The notes below the pieces were generated by a model. The model saw only the letters and a list, made by a program, of their open reading frames with translations, searched no databases and was not told the DNA's origin. The translations under genes were made by a program, and so were the position numbers. From Lentisphaerae bacterium GWF2_49_21 (GTDB lineage: Bacteria > Verrucomicrobiota > Lentisphaeria > Victivallales > GWF2-50-93): DNA of 64,000 bases. The stretch is taken from assembly GCA_001804805.1 (NCBI GenBank), contig MHBH01000073.1, positions 1 to 64,000 on the forward strand. The letters run 5' to 3'. Below are positions 8,021-17,446 of the stretch, piece after piece. The first letter of the stretch is position 1. Each line of letters starts with the position of its first letter.

Positions 8021-8785
8021 ATGTTGCAAAAACAGAGACAGGACAAGATTCTGGAATGCCTTGCAGGCGGAGACTATCTATCCGTCGATGAGGCGGTGAA
8101 ACTGTTCAAATCGAGTCCGGCCACAATCCGCAGGGATTTCATGGAACTTGCTGAATCAGGACAAGTCCAGAAGGTCAGGGGAGGTGTAGGATCAAAAAGA
8201 GCATCCTCCACCCTTCCATTTGCCGACAGGGCCGAGTTCTGCTCAGTTGAAAAGGAAAAGATTGCGAAATCCGCAGTTTCAATGATAAAGACCGGTGACA
8301 TCGTGTTCATCGATGGAGGAACTACGACCTTCAACATGGCTTCATATCTTCCTGACATCAACATCAGGATAATAACAAACTCCCTCAGGCTTGCTTCAGC
8401 GCTGGAAGAAAAGAAATCCGATGCAGGATGGGAGATTTATCTTACCGGAGGTTTCCTCTACACGAAATCCGGAATTCTCCTCGGTCCGAACGCGCAGAGC
8501 AGCCTTGCCCAGTACCATGCCAACCTGGCGTTCCTGTCGGTCAGCGGAATTGACGAAAACGGCATCTACAACAACAGCGAGCTTGTGGTCGACATGGAAA
8601 GAGTGATGATAAACAATTCCGACCGGACGGTCATCATGGCCGACCACAGCAAGATAGGCAAGCACGGCCTTGTGAAGGTCTGCGGTCTGGACAGGATCAG
8701 CGTCCTGATAACTGATTCCAGCAGGGAATCAAAGGACTATCTTTTGAAAATCAGGAATGGCATTACTGAACTTGCGCAGGTTTGA
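8021..8785 (+). CDS. DeoR/GlpR family transcriptional regulator
   Basis: A 254-residue repressor with an N-terminal winged HTH (about 4-55; RQDKILECL, then the recognition helix in SPATIRRDFMEL) and the DeoRC sensor domain (about 75-235) with IDGGTTTFNMA and MADHSKIGKHG. DeoRC domains bind phosphorylated sugars. Its position opposite the catabolic operon suggests that it controls etfB to the aldolase gene and itself through the inverted repeat at 7897-7939. The start was set at ATG 8021; a GTG at 8009 is in frame but lies inside a dispersed repeat. No clear Shine-Dalgarno site precedes either. Confidence 0.9.
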   Translation: MLQKQRQDKILECLAGGDYLSVDEAVKLFKSSPATIRRDFMELAESGQVQKVRGGVGSKRASSTLPFADRAEFCSVEKEKIAKSAVSMIKTGDIVFIDGGTTTFNMASYLPDINIRIITNSLRLASALEEKKSDAGWEIYLTGGFLYTKSGILLGPNAQSSLAQYHANLAFLSVSGIDENGIYNNSELVVDMERVMINNSDRTVIMADHSKIGKHGLVKVCGLDRISVLITDSSRESKDYLLKIRNGITELAQV

Positions 8786-8833
8786 TGGAAAATAAATTTC
8801 GAGTTTAAAGAATACATACTTGAAGGATACTGC

Positions 8834-9637
8834 ATGACTTTCAATTGGCTTTCAATACCAGCCTTGCTTGGTGCCTATATACTTTTCTTTCTGGCATTCC
8901 ACTGTTCAGGAAATCTCAAGTCTCCCAAGGCATTGCTATTATGGTCAGCATTATGTCTGGTTTTAGCTGTCCCAGGACTCCTGATAGCCTTTTTCTATAC
9001 CCGGATCATTGAAATCCCCGCCTGGTTCTATGAGTTCAGATCATGGACAGGAAGCGAACTCACGGCTGCAGGTGTCGGATTGCTTGGTGGAACCCTGGCC
9101 TTTCTATCGACAAAAACCCGGAGACTGAAGATAATTTCAACAAGCGGGCTTCTCCTTATAATGACACTGGGTGTATTCCTGCCGTATTCCAAGCCGCTCA
9201 TTGCAGGGGCGGAATTTGATAAGTTCCATGACAGATGGGATGGACAATGCTCTATGCAGAGTACGGGATACTCCTGTGGAGCTGCAAGTTGTGCGACAAT
9301 TTTGAAATATTACGGATTACATGCATCTGAAATTGAAATCGCCAAGGACTGCTATACCTACAATGGCGGTACTGAAGTCTGGTATTTGGCGAGATACGTC
9401 AGAAAAAATGGTTTGAAAGCACAATTCTTGAGCCTTAAGATCCCTTCTGCAGATATCCCGGTTCCATGTATTGCCGGAGTAAAAGTAGGAGGAGTCGGAC
9501 ATTTCATCGCTATTTTAGAGAAATCTGACAAAGGTTATCTTGTAGCGGATCCACTTGTAGGACCCCGATTCAAGGATATTGAAAAGCCCAGTCCGGATCT
9601 TATGTTCACAGGTTTCTTCATGAAGATTACTGACTGA
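8834..9637 (+). CDS. Membrane-anchored C39-like cysteine peptidase family protein
   Basis: A 267-residue protein with three or four hydrophobic segments (about 8-24, 34-55, 76-91, 101-117) followed by a papain-like C39 domain at about 135-265. The likely catalytic residues are Cys148 in GYSCGAASC, His223 in GGVGHFIAI and Asp239 in YLVADPLVG. C39 peptidases mature double-glycine leader peptides during export, but this protein has no ABC transporter domain and no substrate gene nearby. A clear AAGGA lies before the ATG. It may process a membrane or secreted peptide; the partner is unknown. Confidence 0.75.
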   Translation: MTFNWLSIPALLGAYILFFLAFHCSGNLKSPKALLLWSALCLVLAVPGLLIAFFYTRIIEIPAWFYEFRSWTGSELTAAGVGLLGGTLAFLSTKTRRLKIISTSGLLLIMTLGVFLPYSKPLIAGAEFDKFHDRWDGQCSMQSTGYSCGAASCATILKYYGLHASEIEIAKDCYTYNGGTEVWYLARYVRKNGLKAQFLSLKIPSADIPVPCIAGVKVGGVGHFIAILEKSDKGYLVADPLVGPRFKDIEKPSPDLMFTGFFMKITD

Positions 9638-9715
9638 ATATTAATACGGGAATTGTGCTGTAACCTAAAAAAGTCATAATAAAATCCGGTTATAACCTGA
9701 AAATGTCAGAGATGA

Positions 9716-9856
9716 GGCTGGCAAAGACTGGATCTTAAGCTCAACGAAGGTACGTATTCAGTAAACTATGTCGTTTACTTAATCCGTACTAAAAATAGAA
9801 TGCCAAATTTGGCCGGTGACACCATGTCTTTCACGGTGAAAGCCGTTTTGTCATGA
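9716..9856 (+). pseudogene. C-terminal remnant of a decayed protein gene
   Basis: An open stretch of 46 codons ends in TGA at 9854-9856 and starts directly after an in-frame stop, without a start codon. Its translation has the alternating polar/hydrophobic pattern of a beta-sandwich end (LKLNEGTYSVNYVVYLI, then AGDTMSFTVKAVLS). It resembles the C-terminus of a secreted or surface beta protein such as a camelysin-like domain, but the family is not established. The bases around it (9638-9715, 9857-9922) show no other gene. It is probably left by a deletion. Confidence 0.45.
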
Positions 9857-9922
9857 AAAACTGTTGATTTCGCATTTTATTAGATGTAAATATTGACTGA
9901 ACGAACATAGTTCAGTGAATAT

Positions 9923-10249
9923 TTACCAACGAAGGAACCTTCTGTTCATAATCGACTGAACATTCCTTCTTCCATCAATTACGCAGAAGACATGGACGGA
10001 CATTCCTTCGATTGAGTAAATGATCCGATATGGTTTGAAATGGATTTCGAGATAGTTCAAGACAGAGATTCTTTCCAGTTCCAATGGAATATGCCCTTTA
10101 TGGGGAGACTGTTCGAGGGATTTGACGCTATTTTCCAATCCGGCTAGAACGTAATCAGCATTTTCCAGGGAGTCATTTAGGACTATATAAGTCCATATGT
10201 CGTTGATATCCTTTACGGCACCTTCAGTTGCAATGACTTTATATTTCAT
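9923..10249 (-). CDS. RelE/ParE family toxin
   Basis: A 108-residue basic protein with the RelE/ParE pattern: an N-terminal KYKVIATEGAVKDINDI helix-rich part, a central LENSVKSLEQSPHKG and a C-terminal beta sheet with PYRIIYSIEG and CVIDGRRN. RelE toxins cleave mRNA on the ribosome; ParE toxins poison gyrase. The sequence alone does not separate these, though the layout is ParE-like. Its ATG overlaps the antitoxin stop (ATGA, 10246-10249), the usual arrangement with the antitoxin first. Confidence 0.85.
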   Translation of the reverse strand: MKYKVIATEGAVKDINDIWTYIVLNDSLENADYVLAGLENSVKSLEQSPHKGHIPLELERISVLNYLEIHFKPYRIIYSIEGMSVHVFCVIDGRRNVQSIMNRRFLRW

Positions 10250-10539
10250 TTCAAGCCTGAAGATTTTTTTTCAGCAATTCTATCTCGGATAAGTTTAAAA
10301 GCCTCCCTGAAAGGCATGGTTCTTCCTTCATCAATGTCCTTTTTCCCCTGGGCGATAATTTTGAGCATGGCAAGGGATTCCTGCATCTTGTCATATTCTT
10401 CGATATCCTGGATTACGGCCTTTGCTTCGCCGTTCTGGGTAATTACATACGTCGCATGTGAATCGGATATCTTGTTGAGTATTTCTGAAGCATGTGACTT
10501 TACATAGCTGATCGATTTAACCGTATCGTGGAGTTTCAT
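10246..10539 (-). CDS. Phd/YefM family antitoxin
   Basis: A 97-residue antitoxin with the N-terminal Phd/YefM DNA-binding fold (SISYVKSHASEILNKI, YVITQNGEAKAVIQDIEEY) and a charged C-terminal helix that would wrap the toxin. The start was set at the second ATG (10539) because TGAGG lies 7 nt before it; the first ATG at 10551 overlaps that site. A perfect 12-bp inverted repeat at 10560-10590 lies just upstream and is a good candidate for the autoregulatory operator. Confidence 0.87.
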   Translation of the reverse strand: MKLHDTVKSISYVKSHASEILNKISDSHATYVITQNGEAKAVIQDIEEYDKMQESLAMLKIIAQGKKDIDEGRTMPFREAFKLIRDRIAEKKSSGLK

Positions 10540-10559
10540 AACTGGCCTCATTTCTTTAG

Positions 10560-10590
10560 ATGACTATAATTGAGACCGAATTATAGTCAT
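10560..10590. promoter_or_regulatory. Perfect inverted repeat, candidate toxin-antitoxin operator
   Basis: Arms ATGACTATAATT and AATTATAGTCAT (12 bp each, perfect) flank the 7-nt spacer GAGACCG. Each strand contains TATAAT inside the palindrome, so a minus-strand -10 box can overlap the operator about 40 nt before the antitoxin ATG. It also lies 15 bp before the 3' end of the next minus gene, so a terminator role for that gene's upstream transcript cannot be excluded. Confidence 0.6.
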
Positions 10591-10604
10591 TTTCAAATAC
10601 TAAA

Positions 10605-11336
10605 TCACTTTCTTTCGCTGATATTCTTCAGTACGAAAGCCCTGAGCTGGGATGTGAGCTTCGGGAATATTTCACAGAGTTTGACCTCGGCTACAGATGG
10701 GGTGTAGTCCATCTGATAGAATGAGAATTCCGTACATGAGGTTTCTCCACGTATTTTTTCCTTTGCGATGACGTTCTTGGTCTGTGCATCTATGAGTTCG
10801 GCTTCGAATTCCATTGAGACGCTACCGTATGAGACCGGAAACCCAAAATCCCAGAGCATGGTTCCGACGAACATCAGGCCGTAGGTTGTCAAATACCTGT
10901 TCCAGACAGCTTCGGTGATCCACAATTTGATCACATAGCCGAAGACCGGTTTTTCAGAGTTTTCATCGAACCTCACAGGCTTCACATTCTGGAATATCCC
11001 GGATGACCTTAGATCCTTGGATATCAGTATCTGGAACATGTCCTGGAGGTCAAGATGGAAATAGTCATATTTCATCAGCGGATTTAACTCGGATTTCGAG
11101 TATGGCCAGAGGGGGATGTAGCTTACGTAAAGGTCATCGTTTATGTTGGTAGATACGTCCCTCTGTGCTAGTGGACGGATGTCCATGACCGGCATGACGT
11201 AGCAATTGTCGGCAAGAGGCTTGTCAACGACAGGTCCTGCAGGATGGTATTCGTAAATGGTCTCATCGAACGAGCAACAGCCTGACAGAAGGGCTAAATA
11301 CAATCCGTAAAAAATGGAATTGAAATAAATCTTCAT
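10605..11336 (-). CDS. Putative lipoprotein of unknown function
   Basis: A 243-residue protein with a short hydrophobic signal and the lipobox LLSGC near residues 16-20, so it is probably anchored to a membrane. The mature part has an alpha/beta pattern with strings like YVMPVMDIRPLAQRDV and FEAELIDAQTKNVIAKEKI. These recall outer-membrane LpoB/ABC-auxiliary-type lipoproteins, but no family is assigned. ATG 11336 was chosen because AGGGA precedes it; an upstream ATG at 11354 lacks such a site. It lies 30 bp after the giant GH64-like gene on the same strand and is probably cotranscribed. Confidence 0.7.
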   Translation of the reverse strand: MKIYFNSIFYGLYLALLSGCCSFDETIYEYHPAGPVVDKPLADNCYVMPVMDIRPLAQRDVSTNINDDLYVSYIPLWPYSKSELNPLMKYDYFHLDLQDMFQILISKDLRSSGIFQNVKPVRFDENSEKPVFGYVIKLWITEAVWNRYLTTYGLMFVGTMLWDFGFPVSYGSVSMEFEAELIDAQTKNVIAKEKIRGETSCTEFSFYQMDYTPSVAEVKLCEIFPKLTSQLRAFVLKNISERK

Positions 11337-11366
11337 GCAAAATCCCTGTTCCATAATAGGGTTAAC

Positions 11367-14300
11367 TTATTCCATGAAAGAGCCTACGGCAACCGTGATC
11401 CTTCTGACATTCTGATTAATGGAGACATTCATAAATTTGACTGGAAAATCTCCATATTTACGTTCGGCATATGTTGTGCTTGCCGAAACATTGGTATTTC
11501 CCGCCAGCTTGGCAAGAAGTTCAAGCTGTTCCTGGGCATAGAGTGAGACATCATAGTCGAAATTGAATCCCGACTGGTCAGGATTCGATACGGCCGTTAT
11601 CACTACTACGCCTATACCTCCGCCTAGTACCTTGTCTGCAAGTTCATTTTCGATCAGACCGTTGGACTTGAGGTTTCCAAGAACGGCATCCTGTCTTTCC
11701 GGAGACACGTGCATGAGCAGAGGAGTTGAGGTGAATACATTTCCTGCGATGTTCGCATTGCCAACTGCCGCTCCCTCGCTGCCGTAATATATGAAATAGA
11801 GTCCGGAATCCAGCTTGGAGACGATGTTCGTGTCATATGAGCTGGTTGCGATGGTATTTTCAATCCACATATCCTCGTAATCTGAATCAGGAATTCCATC
11901 GGTGAAACCTCTTCTTATGTTGAAATAAGTCTGTAGACCAAAGGCATCATTCTGCGTGATGGAAAGGGATTCCCGCGGCAAGTATCCGGAAAAATCAAAG
12001 AAACCGTTGGATTCCTTGAAACCCCTTGCTGTCTTCAGAGTACAGCTTGCAATGCTTCTCGTCACGTCGGGAATAGTGCTGAGATAGAAATCATATGTGA
12101 ACTCGCCTTCCAAATCAATCTTTCTGGAATAAGTGAAAAGGCCGTTGGCATCTGTCTTCGCCAGCCATGACGTATATCCTGTGACAGGATCTCTCACACC
12201 AACTGTCATTCCAGGTATTCCCGCACCGGCTTCGTCCAGCACTTTTCCTTTGAAGACCGCTGTGAAAGGAACAGGAAGATCGTCAGCCGGCACCTGTGTA
12301 AGGACAATGTCCGTCGCAAAATAATAGCTGGCCGAGAAGTTCACATTTGAGAAGTCCGCCGGGCTCGCTCCGTAGAGAAGTATGTACCAGTCGCCCGGAA
12401 CTGGATTTGTCACAGTGAGGACTTCCCTGTTTGCAGTTCCGGAGAGTTCCACGCCCTTGGCGTAATAGCTTGTCATGGTCGGATACATTCCGAATTTTGC
12501 ATATAGATCGCAATCGCCGGTAGTTCCGGCAACAGGTGTCAAGGTCGCTACAAACCTGGAACAGCCTGCAGGAACGGTTATCCTGTAGATATTCCGGCTC
12601 TGGTATTCTCCTCCTTCAAGTATTGGGGCGTCGCCTTTGGCGAAGTCCGTGCTGTCTCCCGCCTTGTAACCGGACATGGGTGCACTCTTTGCGCTTTCCT
12701 TCGCCCCGTTGACGGAGGACACGCAATACATGTATTTCTGATATTCGAGAGGAGGATTGTCATTGAGGAACAGGTCCGTAGTATTTGCAATTGGTATCCC
12801 CCAAGGATCGGTCGCGAGCACCCTTCTATAGACATTATATGAGACGGCAAGCGGTACTTCCGCCCATGCTACTCTCACAAGATTTGATTCTCCATTGCCA
12901 ACAGATTTCAGGACGGGGGATGCGAGAGTCGCAGGAACCCCTGGTGCCGACCATCCCAGGGCGCCTGGGCCAAGATCAGTCTGGTAGAAACCGTTGTAGT
13001 CAGCCACTACCCAATATACATAAGGAATGCCTGCAAGAGGAGGAGTATCATAATAGACATTTGTACCTGAAGTTCCGACCTGGTCTGTCAGAACATCAAG
13101 GGAATTGGCATCATCGCTCCTGTAAACTATGTATCCTGATGCACCTGCGAGCGAGTTCCAGGTCACCTTGACCTTGTTGAAGTAAGTCCCGCGGCTTGCA
13201 GTGACTCCGGTGACGGGTTTTGAATTCAGAGAACCGGTGGCGGTCCTATACTTGTCCGAAGGTCCTGAGCCATTCTTGGACTTGATGAAATAGTAGTAGG
13301 TGGTGTCGGTGGTCAAGATGGCACTTCCGAGATCGTCATATGAGAGGGTCGTTAATATCTGCTGGGGCACCTCGGCTATCAGGTTTTCATCGATGAAATC
13401 GGGGGTGGTGTTCCTGTAGATCAGGTATGAGGCAGCCGTAGGCGCGGCGGTCCATGTGAGTCTTATCTTGTCAAAATAAATCCCTTTTGTCGCCGTGAAC
13501 GTTCCGGGTGGATTCGGTATGTCTGTAAGCGATCCGGCATTGGACGTGCTGAACAGGCTCGTACCTGCGCCGTTCTTCGCCTTTACCCAGTAGTAGCAGG
13601 TTGAACTGTCAAGAGGGTTTTTCACCGTCGAAATATCGACATGGCTCAGGCCTGGGACTTCTGCGATTTTCACCGCAAGCGCACTGTTCGTCGATGTCCC
13701 CCTCCATACTTCATAAGATGCCGCGCCGGCAGCCGCATTCCACGAGACAAGTATTGAATCGGAGAATTTCCCGTCGCCTGCATTGACACCGGAAGGAGCC
13801 AGCGGTTTTGCATTGTAATATTTCACGAAGAGGGTGACCCCTGAAAAGGCCTTGTTGGCAAAGAGGCTGATCAGATAGTCTCCTGCGGCAGGATTCTCAA
13901 TCCTTATCGTCTCATTGGTTCCGGATCTGACCCCGTTATTCAGTACAGTTCCGTCCTTCTCCGCTGAAAGCTCGCAGTCGCCAGCGCCCCCGCTGGTCCG
14001 GATCTCAAGCAGGACGGCAGGAGGGACAAGAACTGGCACTGTGATCTTGTATTTTGATGTAGTTCCTGCGTCGCCTTTTATTCCGGAAACGACGGAACCG
14101 TTTATCAGGTTCTTTGCTGCAGATTCAAATTCTCCAGCCAAGTCAACATCCTGCAGGCTGTTGCTGAAGTCGCTGATGCCTGATGCGTTGGCCGACTTTA
14201 CCCAGTAATAATAATGTGTCCCAGGTACTGTTGTATTGTCATGATAGTATTTTGAAGCCACTCCATTGACTGAAGTCAGCTGATGGGCCGAGCTTGTAAA

Positions 14301-16679
14301 ATTATCTTCGGAACGGAATACATGGTAGGATTGAGCTCCGGTCCCGGAACAGTCCGTCCAGGTCAGGGCGACGCTTGAAGGAGAGGTCCTGTTGGCAGTC
14401 AGGAGTGTCGGAATTCCCGGGACATCGGCCAGAAGGGTCACATTGAGGGCATATCCGGTGAAATTGCCGTATGCATGGATCAGTATGAACCAGTCTGTTG
14501 CTATGGGATTCAATACAGTGATTGTCTCGGTTCCAGTCGATCCAACGCTTCTGGCATAGAAATTCTCACAGGAAGGAATGAAGTTAGGCTTTGCATAGAT
14601 GTCGCAGTCACCCGCTCCCCCTCCGGTGCTTACGATCAATTTTGTAATTCCTGCCGGAACAGTGACCTTGTAGACAATCTTGTCGTCCTGGCTGCCGTCA
14701 ATCCCGGCTATCGGAGTTCCTGAGACTGCTACATTCGCATCTGCGTGGAAGTTGGCGGTTACGTTTGCATCACCCTTGAGGGAAACTGCCGTATTTGCAG
14801 CTGATGCGTCTGCGATTGTCGCATTTCCTGTGATAGTCCAGTTCACGAAAGTCGATCCTGCATTGGCGTTGGCGGTGATAGGAGTATCCTCATACTGGTT
14901 CACGCTCGTGGTGGTTCCCGCCGCAGGAACTGTGGTTCCATCGCCATTCGCAGCCATTGTCAGGTCGGACTTCAGGTGTTCGAAGTTGGCAGTCAAGATC
15001 CCGATGCCGGTGACGGTCGCTGTAGCGGAGGCCTTGCTTGTATCATCCACCGTAACTCCTTTCGTGACCGTCCAGCCGGTGAATTTGTATCCGTTCGCAG
15101 GAGTAGCCGTCACAGCAACCTTGGAGTTGAGGGTGTATTCCTTGAAACCCTTGGGGCTGACATCCCCTCCTGCCGTGGTAAGGACGGTAATGGCTCCCTT
15201 GCCAGCTGACAAGACAGGATAGAGTGTAAGTTTCACATCAGGCTGGCGGAATGATATTCCTGAATTTGCACCGTAGACATCATCATACGAATATGCGTAG
15301 GCAAATCCACCGCTGGCCGCGCCATGGAGTATCTTCCCATAATAGGAGACCGGCATATCTGATGTGCTTGTGCCGTTGTTCCCCTTGTAATAGGCTGTGC
15401 TGTCGGACCAGCTGTCAATCCATTTGGTCGGATTCTTTGGATCAAATTCGTTAAGGTGCATTACTCCACGGCAGATGGATATTGGTATTGTCATCGCAAC
15501 AGGATCGTCCGCCAGCTTGTATGTTATAAGGTTCTCGAGTCCTGCAGGTGGTTTTGCCTGTCCTGAAATAGCAAAGCCCCAGTCGATCTGGTTCGTGGCA
15601 TGTCCTGTCCCGCCGACGTTCTGCCAGAGAGCAGGGGTGCCTGCGAAATCGGGGCTTCCCCAGGCGTTGCCAGGTCTCTCTATCGTGGGGACTTTTGCAT
15701 ATGGCTTGGTCATCTTGTCATCCGTGTAGAGGTGCAAAGTCTTTCCGTCCGCACTTACTTTCCCATAATAGAAGGTCGTGGCGTTGTCTTTCGGGTGGAA
15801 CTTGATCATCCTGTTGGGCTTCCAACAGTGCTTGTTGATGTAGTCGTCGAAAAAATGGGTGAGTTTCTGCTGTTCGTTCTTTGCGGCGTTCAAGTCGGAA
15901 TAAGCGGGAGCCTTCGGAGCGATTACCCTCACATACTGGCCTGCTTCGTTCTTCACCATCAGCTGCTTGAACAGGTCGGTGTTGCCATAATTTTGCGAGT
16001 CCGGCGAGGAGATTATGGACAGGAAACTGTCGTATATGCTTTCGGAAGGGGACGTAATCCCTGTCGTTACGACCTTTTTGAAATTGCAGTCATACGCCGT
16101 CACCGTGTATGAGATCGCATAGTGGTCCACGTTCGTCTGATTGAGGAAATTGGCATTGGCCGACGGGCCCCCGAGATAGAATTCGAACTTGTCAAACAAC
16201 AGTGTGTTGCCCTTGCCTTCTGGTTGTCCGGACGCCGTAAATGCCGGACCCTTGTCGAAGTTGTCTCCTAAGGAGAAGTAGAGTCTTCCGCTGTTGACCT
16301 GATAACTCGGTTTCGGGATTGCAACTGCCGGATTTCCCTCCTTGTTCAGAGTCTTAATCTTCGCCAGTGATGCGGTCATTGTGGATGCATCGAATGTGAA
16401 GGGATCGCTGTCGACGAAGGACCCGGTGCTGAAATCCAAATAGACGGTCTTGGACGTGTCGGATCTTACACCGGTCAGGATGAAGAACACCATTGAATCG
16501 TCATATCCGCTTTTGTTCTCCAGCGTCAGCACCATTGAATTGCTGTCTTCTGCCATGCTCTCCCATGCCGGGAACAGAATTGCTGACATCATCATTATGA
16601 AGAGTCTGGAAATACGGATCAGCCTTTTTGAGATACGTGATTTTGGAATAAGGGGGGAAAAACATAGATGGTTGTTCAT
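11367..16679 (-). CDS. Giant secreted GH64-like beta-1,3-glucanase with InlB, PPC, Fn3 and carboxypeptidase-regulatory-like domains
   Basis: A 1770-residue exported protein. The signal segment ends near 43. The GH64/thaumatin-like region spans about 45-490; Glu166 (DKFEFY) and Asp185 (TNVDHYA) lie where the family's catalytic pair is expected, and YGKILHGAASGGFAYAYSYD is typical of its C-terminal lobe. Then follow InlB-like repeats (about 495-650; YKFTGWTVT), a PPC domain (655-750), Fn3 (750-850), PPC (851-955), four Fn3 modules (956-1345), a third PPC (about 1360-1455), a carboxypeptidase-regulatory-like domain (about 1470-1560) and an unrecognised C-terminal part. It probably binds and cleaves beta-1,3-glucan outside the cell. 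No PEP-CTERM or sortase tail is seen. Confidence 0.82.
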   Translation of the reverse strand: MNNHLCFSPLIPKSRISKRLIRISRLFIMMMSAILFPAWESMAEDSNSMVLTLENKSGYDDSMVFFILTGVRSDTSKTVYLDFSTGSFVDSDPFTFDASTMTASLAKIKTLNKEGNPAVAIPKPSYQVNSGRLYFSLGDNFDKGPAFTASGQPEGKGNTLLFDKFEFYLGGPSANANFLNQTNVDHYAISYTVTAYDCNFKKVVTTGITSPSESIYDSFLSIISSPDSQNYGNTDLFKQLMVKNEAGQYVRVIAPKAPAYSDLNAAKNEQQKLTHFFDDYINKHCWKPNRMIKFHPKDNATTFYYGKVSADGKTLHLYTDDKMTKPYAKVPTIERPGNAWGSPDFAGTPALWQNVGGTGHATNQIDWGFAISGQAKPPAGLENLITYKLADDPVAMTIPISICRGVMHLNEFDPKNPTKWIDSWSDSTAYYKGNNGTSTSDMPVSYYGKILHGAASGGFAYAYSYDDVYGANSGISFRQPDVKLTLYPVLSAGKGAITVLTTAGGDVSPKGFKEYTLNSKVAVTATPANGYKFTGWTVTKGVTVDDTSKASATATVTGIGILTANFEHLKSDLTMAANGDGTTVPAAGTTTSVNQYEDTPITANANAGSTFVNWTITGNATIADASAANTAVSLKGDANVTANFHADANVAVSGTPIAGIDGSQDDKIVYKVTVPAGITKLIVSTGGGAGDCDIYAKPNFIPSCENFYARSVGSTGTETITVLNPIATDWFILIHAYGNFTGYALNVTLLADVPGIPTLLTANRTSPSSVALTWTDCSGTGAQSYHVFRSEDNFTSSAHQLTSVNGVASKYYHDNTTVPGTHYYYWVKSANASGISDFSNSLQDVDLAGEFESAAKNLINGSVVSGIKGDAGTTSKYKITVPVLVPPAVLLEIRTSGGAGDCELSAEKDGTVLNNGVRSGTNETIRIENPAAGDYLISLFANKAFSGVTLFVKYYNAKPLAPSGVNAGDGKFSDSILVSWNAAAGAASYEVWRGTSTNSALAVKIAEVPGLSHVDISTVKNPLDSSTCYYWVKAKNGAGTSLFSTSNAGSLTDIPNPPGTFTATKGIYFDKIRLTWTAAPTAASYLIYRNTTPDFIDENLIAEVPQQILTTLSYDDLGSAILTTDTTYYYFIKSKNGSGPSDKYRTATGSLNSKPVTGVTASRGTYFNKVKVTWNSLAGASGYIVYRSDDANSLDVLTDQVGTSGTNVYYDTPPLAGIPYVYWVVADYNGFYQTDLGPGALGWSAPGVPATLASPVLKSVGNGESNLVRVAWAEVPLAVSYNVYRRVLATDPWGIPIANTTDLFLNDNPPLEYQKYMYCVSSVNGAKESAKSAPMSGYKAGDSTDFAKGDAPILEGGEYQSRNIYRITVPAGCSRFVATLTPVAGTTGDCDLYAKFGMYPTMTSYYAKGVELSGTANREVLTVTNPVPGDWYILLYGASPADFSNVNFSASYYFATDIVLTQVPADDLPVPFTAVFKGKVLDEAGAGIPGMTVGVRDPVTGYTSWLAKTDANGLFTYSRKIDLEGEFTYDFYLSTIPDVTRSIASCTLKTARGFKESNGFFDFSGYLPRESLSITQNDAFGLQTYFNIRRGFTDGIPDSDYEDMWIENTIATSSYDTNIVSKLDSGLYFIYYGSEGAAVGNANIAGNVFTSTPLLMHVSPERQDAVLGNLKSNGLIENELADKVLGGGIGVVVITAVSNPDQSGFNFDYDVSLYAQEQLELLAKLAGNTNVSASTTYAERKYGDFPVKFMNVSINQNVRRITVAVGSFME

Positions 16680-16806
16680 AATAATCCTTTTCTAAAACAT
16701 GTTAGGGGAGGGAAACAATATGGGAATAAGATAGTTTTGACGCGTTCAATATCAAGGTGCAGGAACAATAAGAAAAGAAATCATATGAAGAGAAAAATAA
16801 AAGAGA

Positions 16807-16841
16807 AGGCCGACATACGTTCTATAAACGAATGCCGGCCT
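16807..16841 (-). terminator. Likely rho-independent terminator after the LysM lipoprotein gene
   Basis: Arms AGGCCGACATACGTT and AACGAATGCCGGCCT pair at 13 of 15 positions around a 5-nt loop. Read on the minus strand, the hairpin is followed by a T-rich run (CTCTTTTATTTTTC) and lies 30 bp past the LysM gene. The rest of the 16680-16870 spacer shows no gene. Confidence 0.7.
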
Positions 16842-16870
16842 GTAATCTTGTTTTGAGAACTGTTAAATCC

Positions 16871-17239
16871 TTATTTTGCAGCTTTTGCAGGAATATTCAG
16901 GACTTTTCCGATTTGCAGAGGCTTCTCAAGGGACATATTGTTGTAGGCTGCAAGTTCCTTCATTCCCACTCCATGATTTTTTGCAATTTTTGAGAAGGAG
17001 TCGCCCTTTACGACGGTATATTTCACAGGTTCGGCCTTGAATTCAGGAATTGCCGGAGTCGGAGCTATTGCAGGGGCCGGAGCTACTGCCGGCTGACTTG
17101 CAGCTGGCTGCATTGCTGGTGGTGGAAGGGTAGGTTCATTTGACGGTGGCTTGCTTTTGCAGCCGGCGAAACCAAGAGTTCCTATTGCAATTGCGGAAAC
17201 TACTGCGGCACTTAATACATTCATACGATTATTCTTCAC
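16871..17239 (-). CDS. LysM-domain lipoprotein
   Basis: A 122-residue protein with a signal peptide and lipobox (LGFAGC), a Pro/Ala-rich linker (about 30-68; PAASQPAVAPAPAIAPTPA) and one LysM domain (about 72-117; YTVVKGDSFSKIAKNHGV to LQIGKVLNIP). LysM binds peptidoglycan or chitin-like glycans, so the protein probably tethers the membrane to the wall. The start is GTG at 17239, preceded by a strong AGGAGG 7 nt upstream; an internal ATG at 17224 has no such site. It is monocistronic, followed by a terminator. Confidence 0.88.
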   Translation of the reverse strand: MKNNRMNVLSAAVVSAIAIGTLGFAGCKSKPPSNEPTLPPPAMQPAASQPAVAPAPAIAPTPAIPEFKAEPVKYTVVKGDSFSKIAKNHGVGMKELAAYNNMSLEKPLQIGKVLNIPAKAAK

Positions 17240-17446
17240 TTCAAAACCTCCTGTTTGTTATTCAAAATTAAGTTAATAAGATGACACAAGCAAGATGATA
17301 TGTCAAACGCATCCGGATATCATTTGAAATCCGGCAGGAAATCTTTCTGGAGGGACAGCATTTCATCCAGCATCTTTTCCGCATTTATGATAAATATAGT
17401 CAACAGGATGTGTATTGGGTAAAAGATGAATTAAATTGTACGTTTT

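Noticed and set aside
14680-16112. Open plus-strand frames of 110-180 codons opposite the GH64-like gene
   Set aside because: They mirror the low-complexity, Ala/Thr/Val-rich coding of the beta domains and show no independent coding signal.
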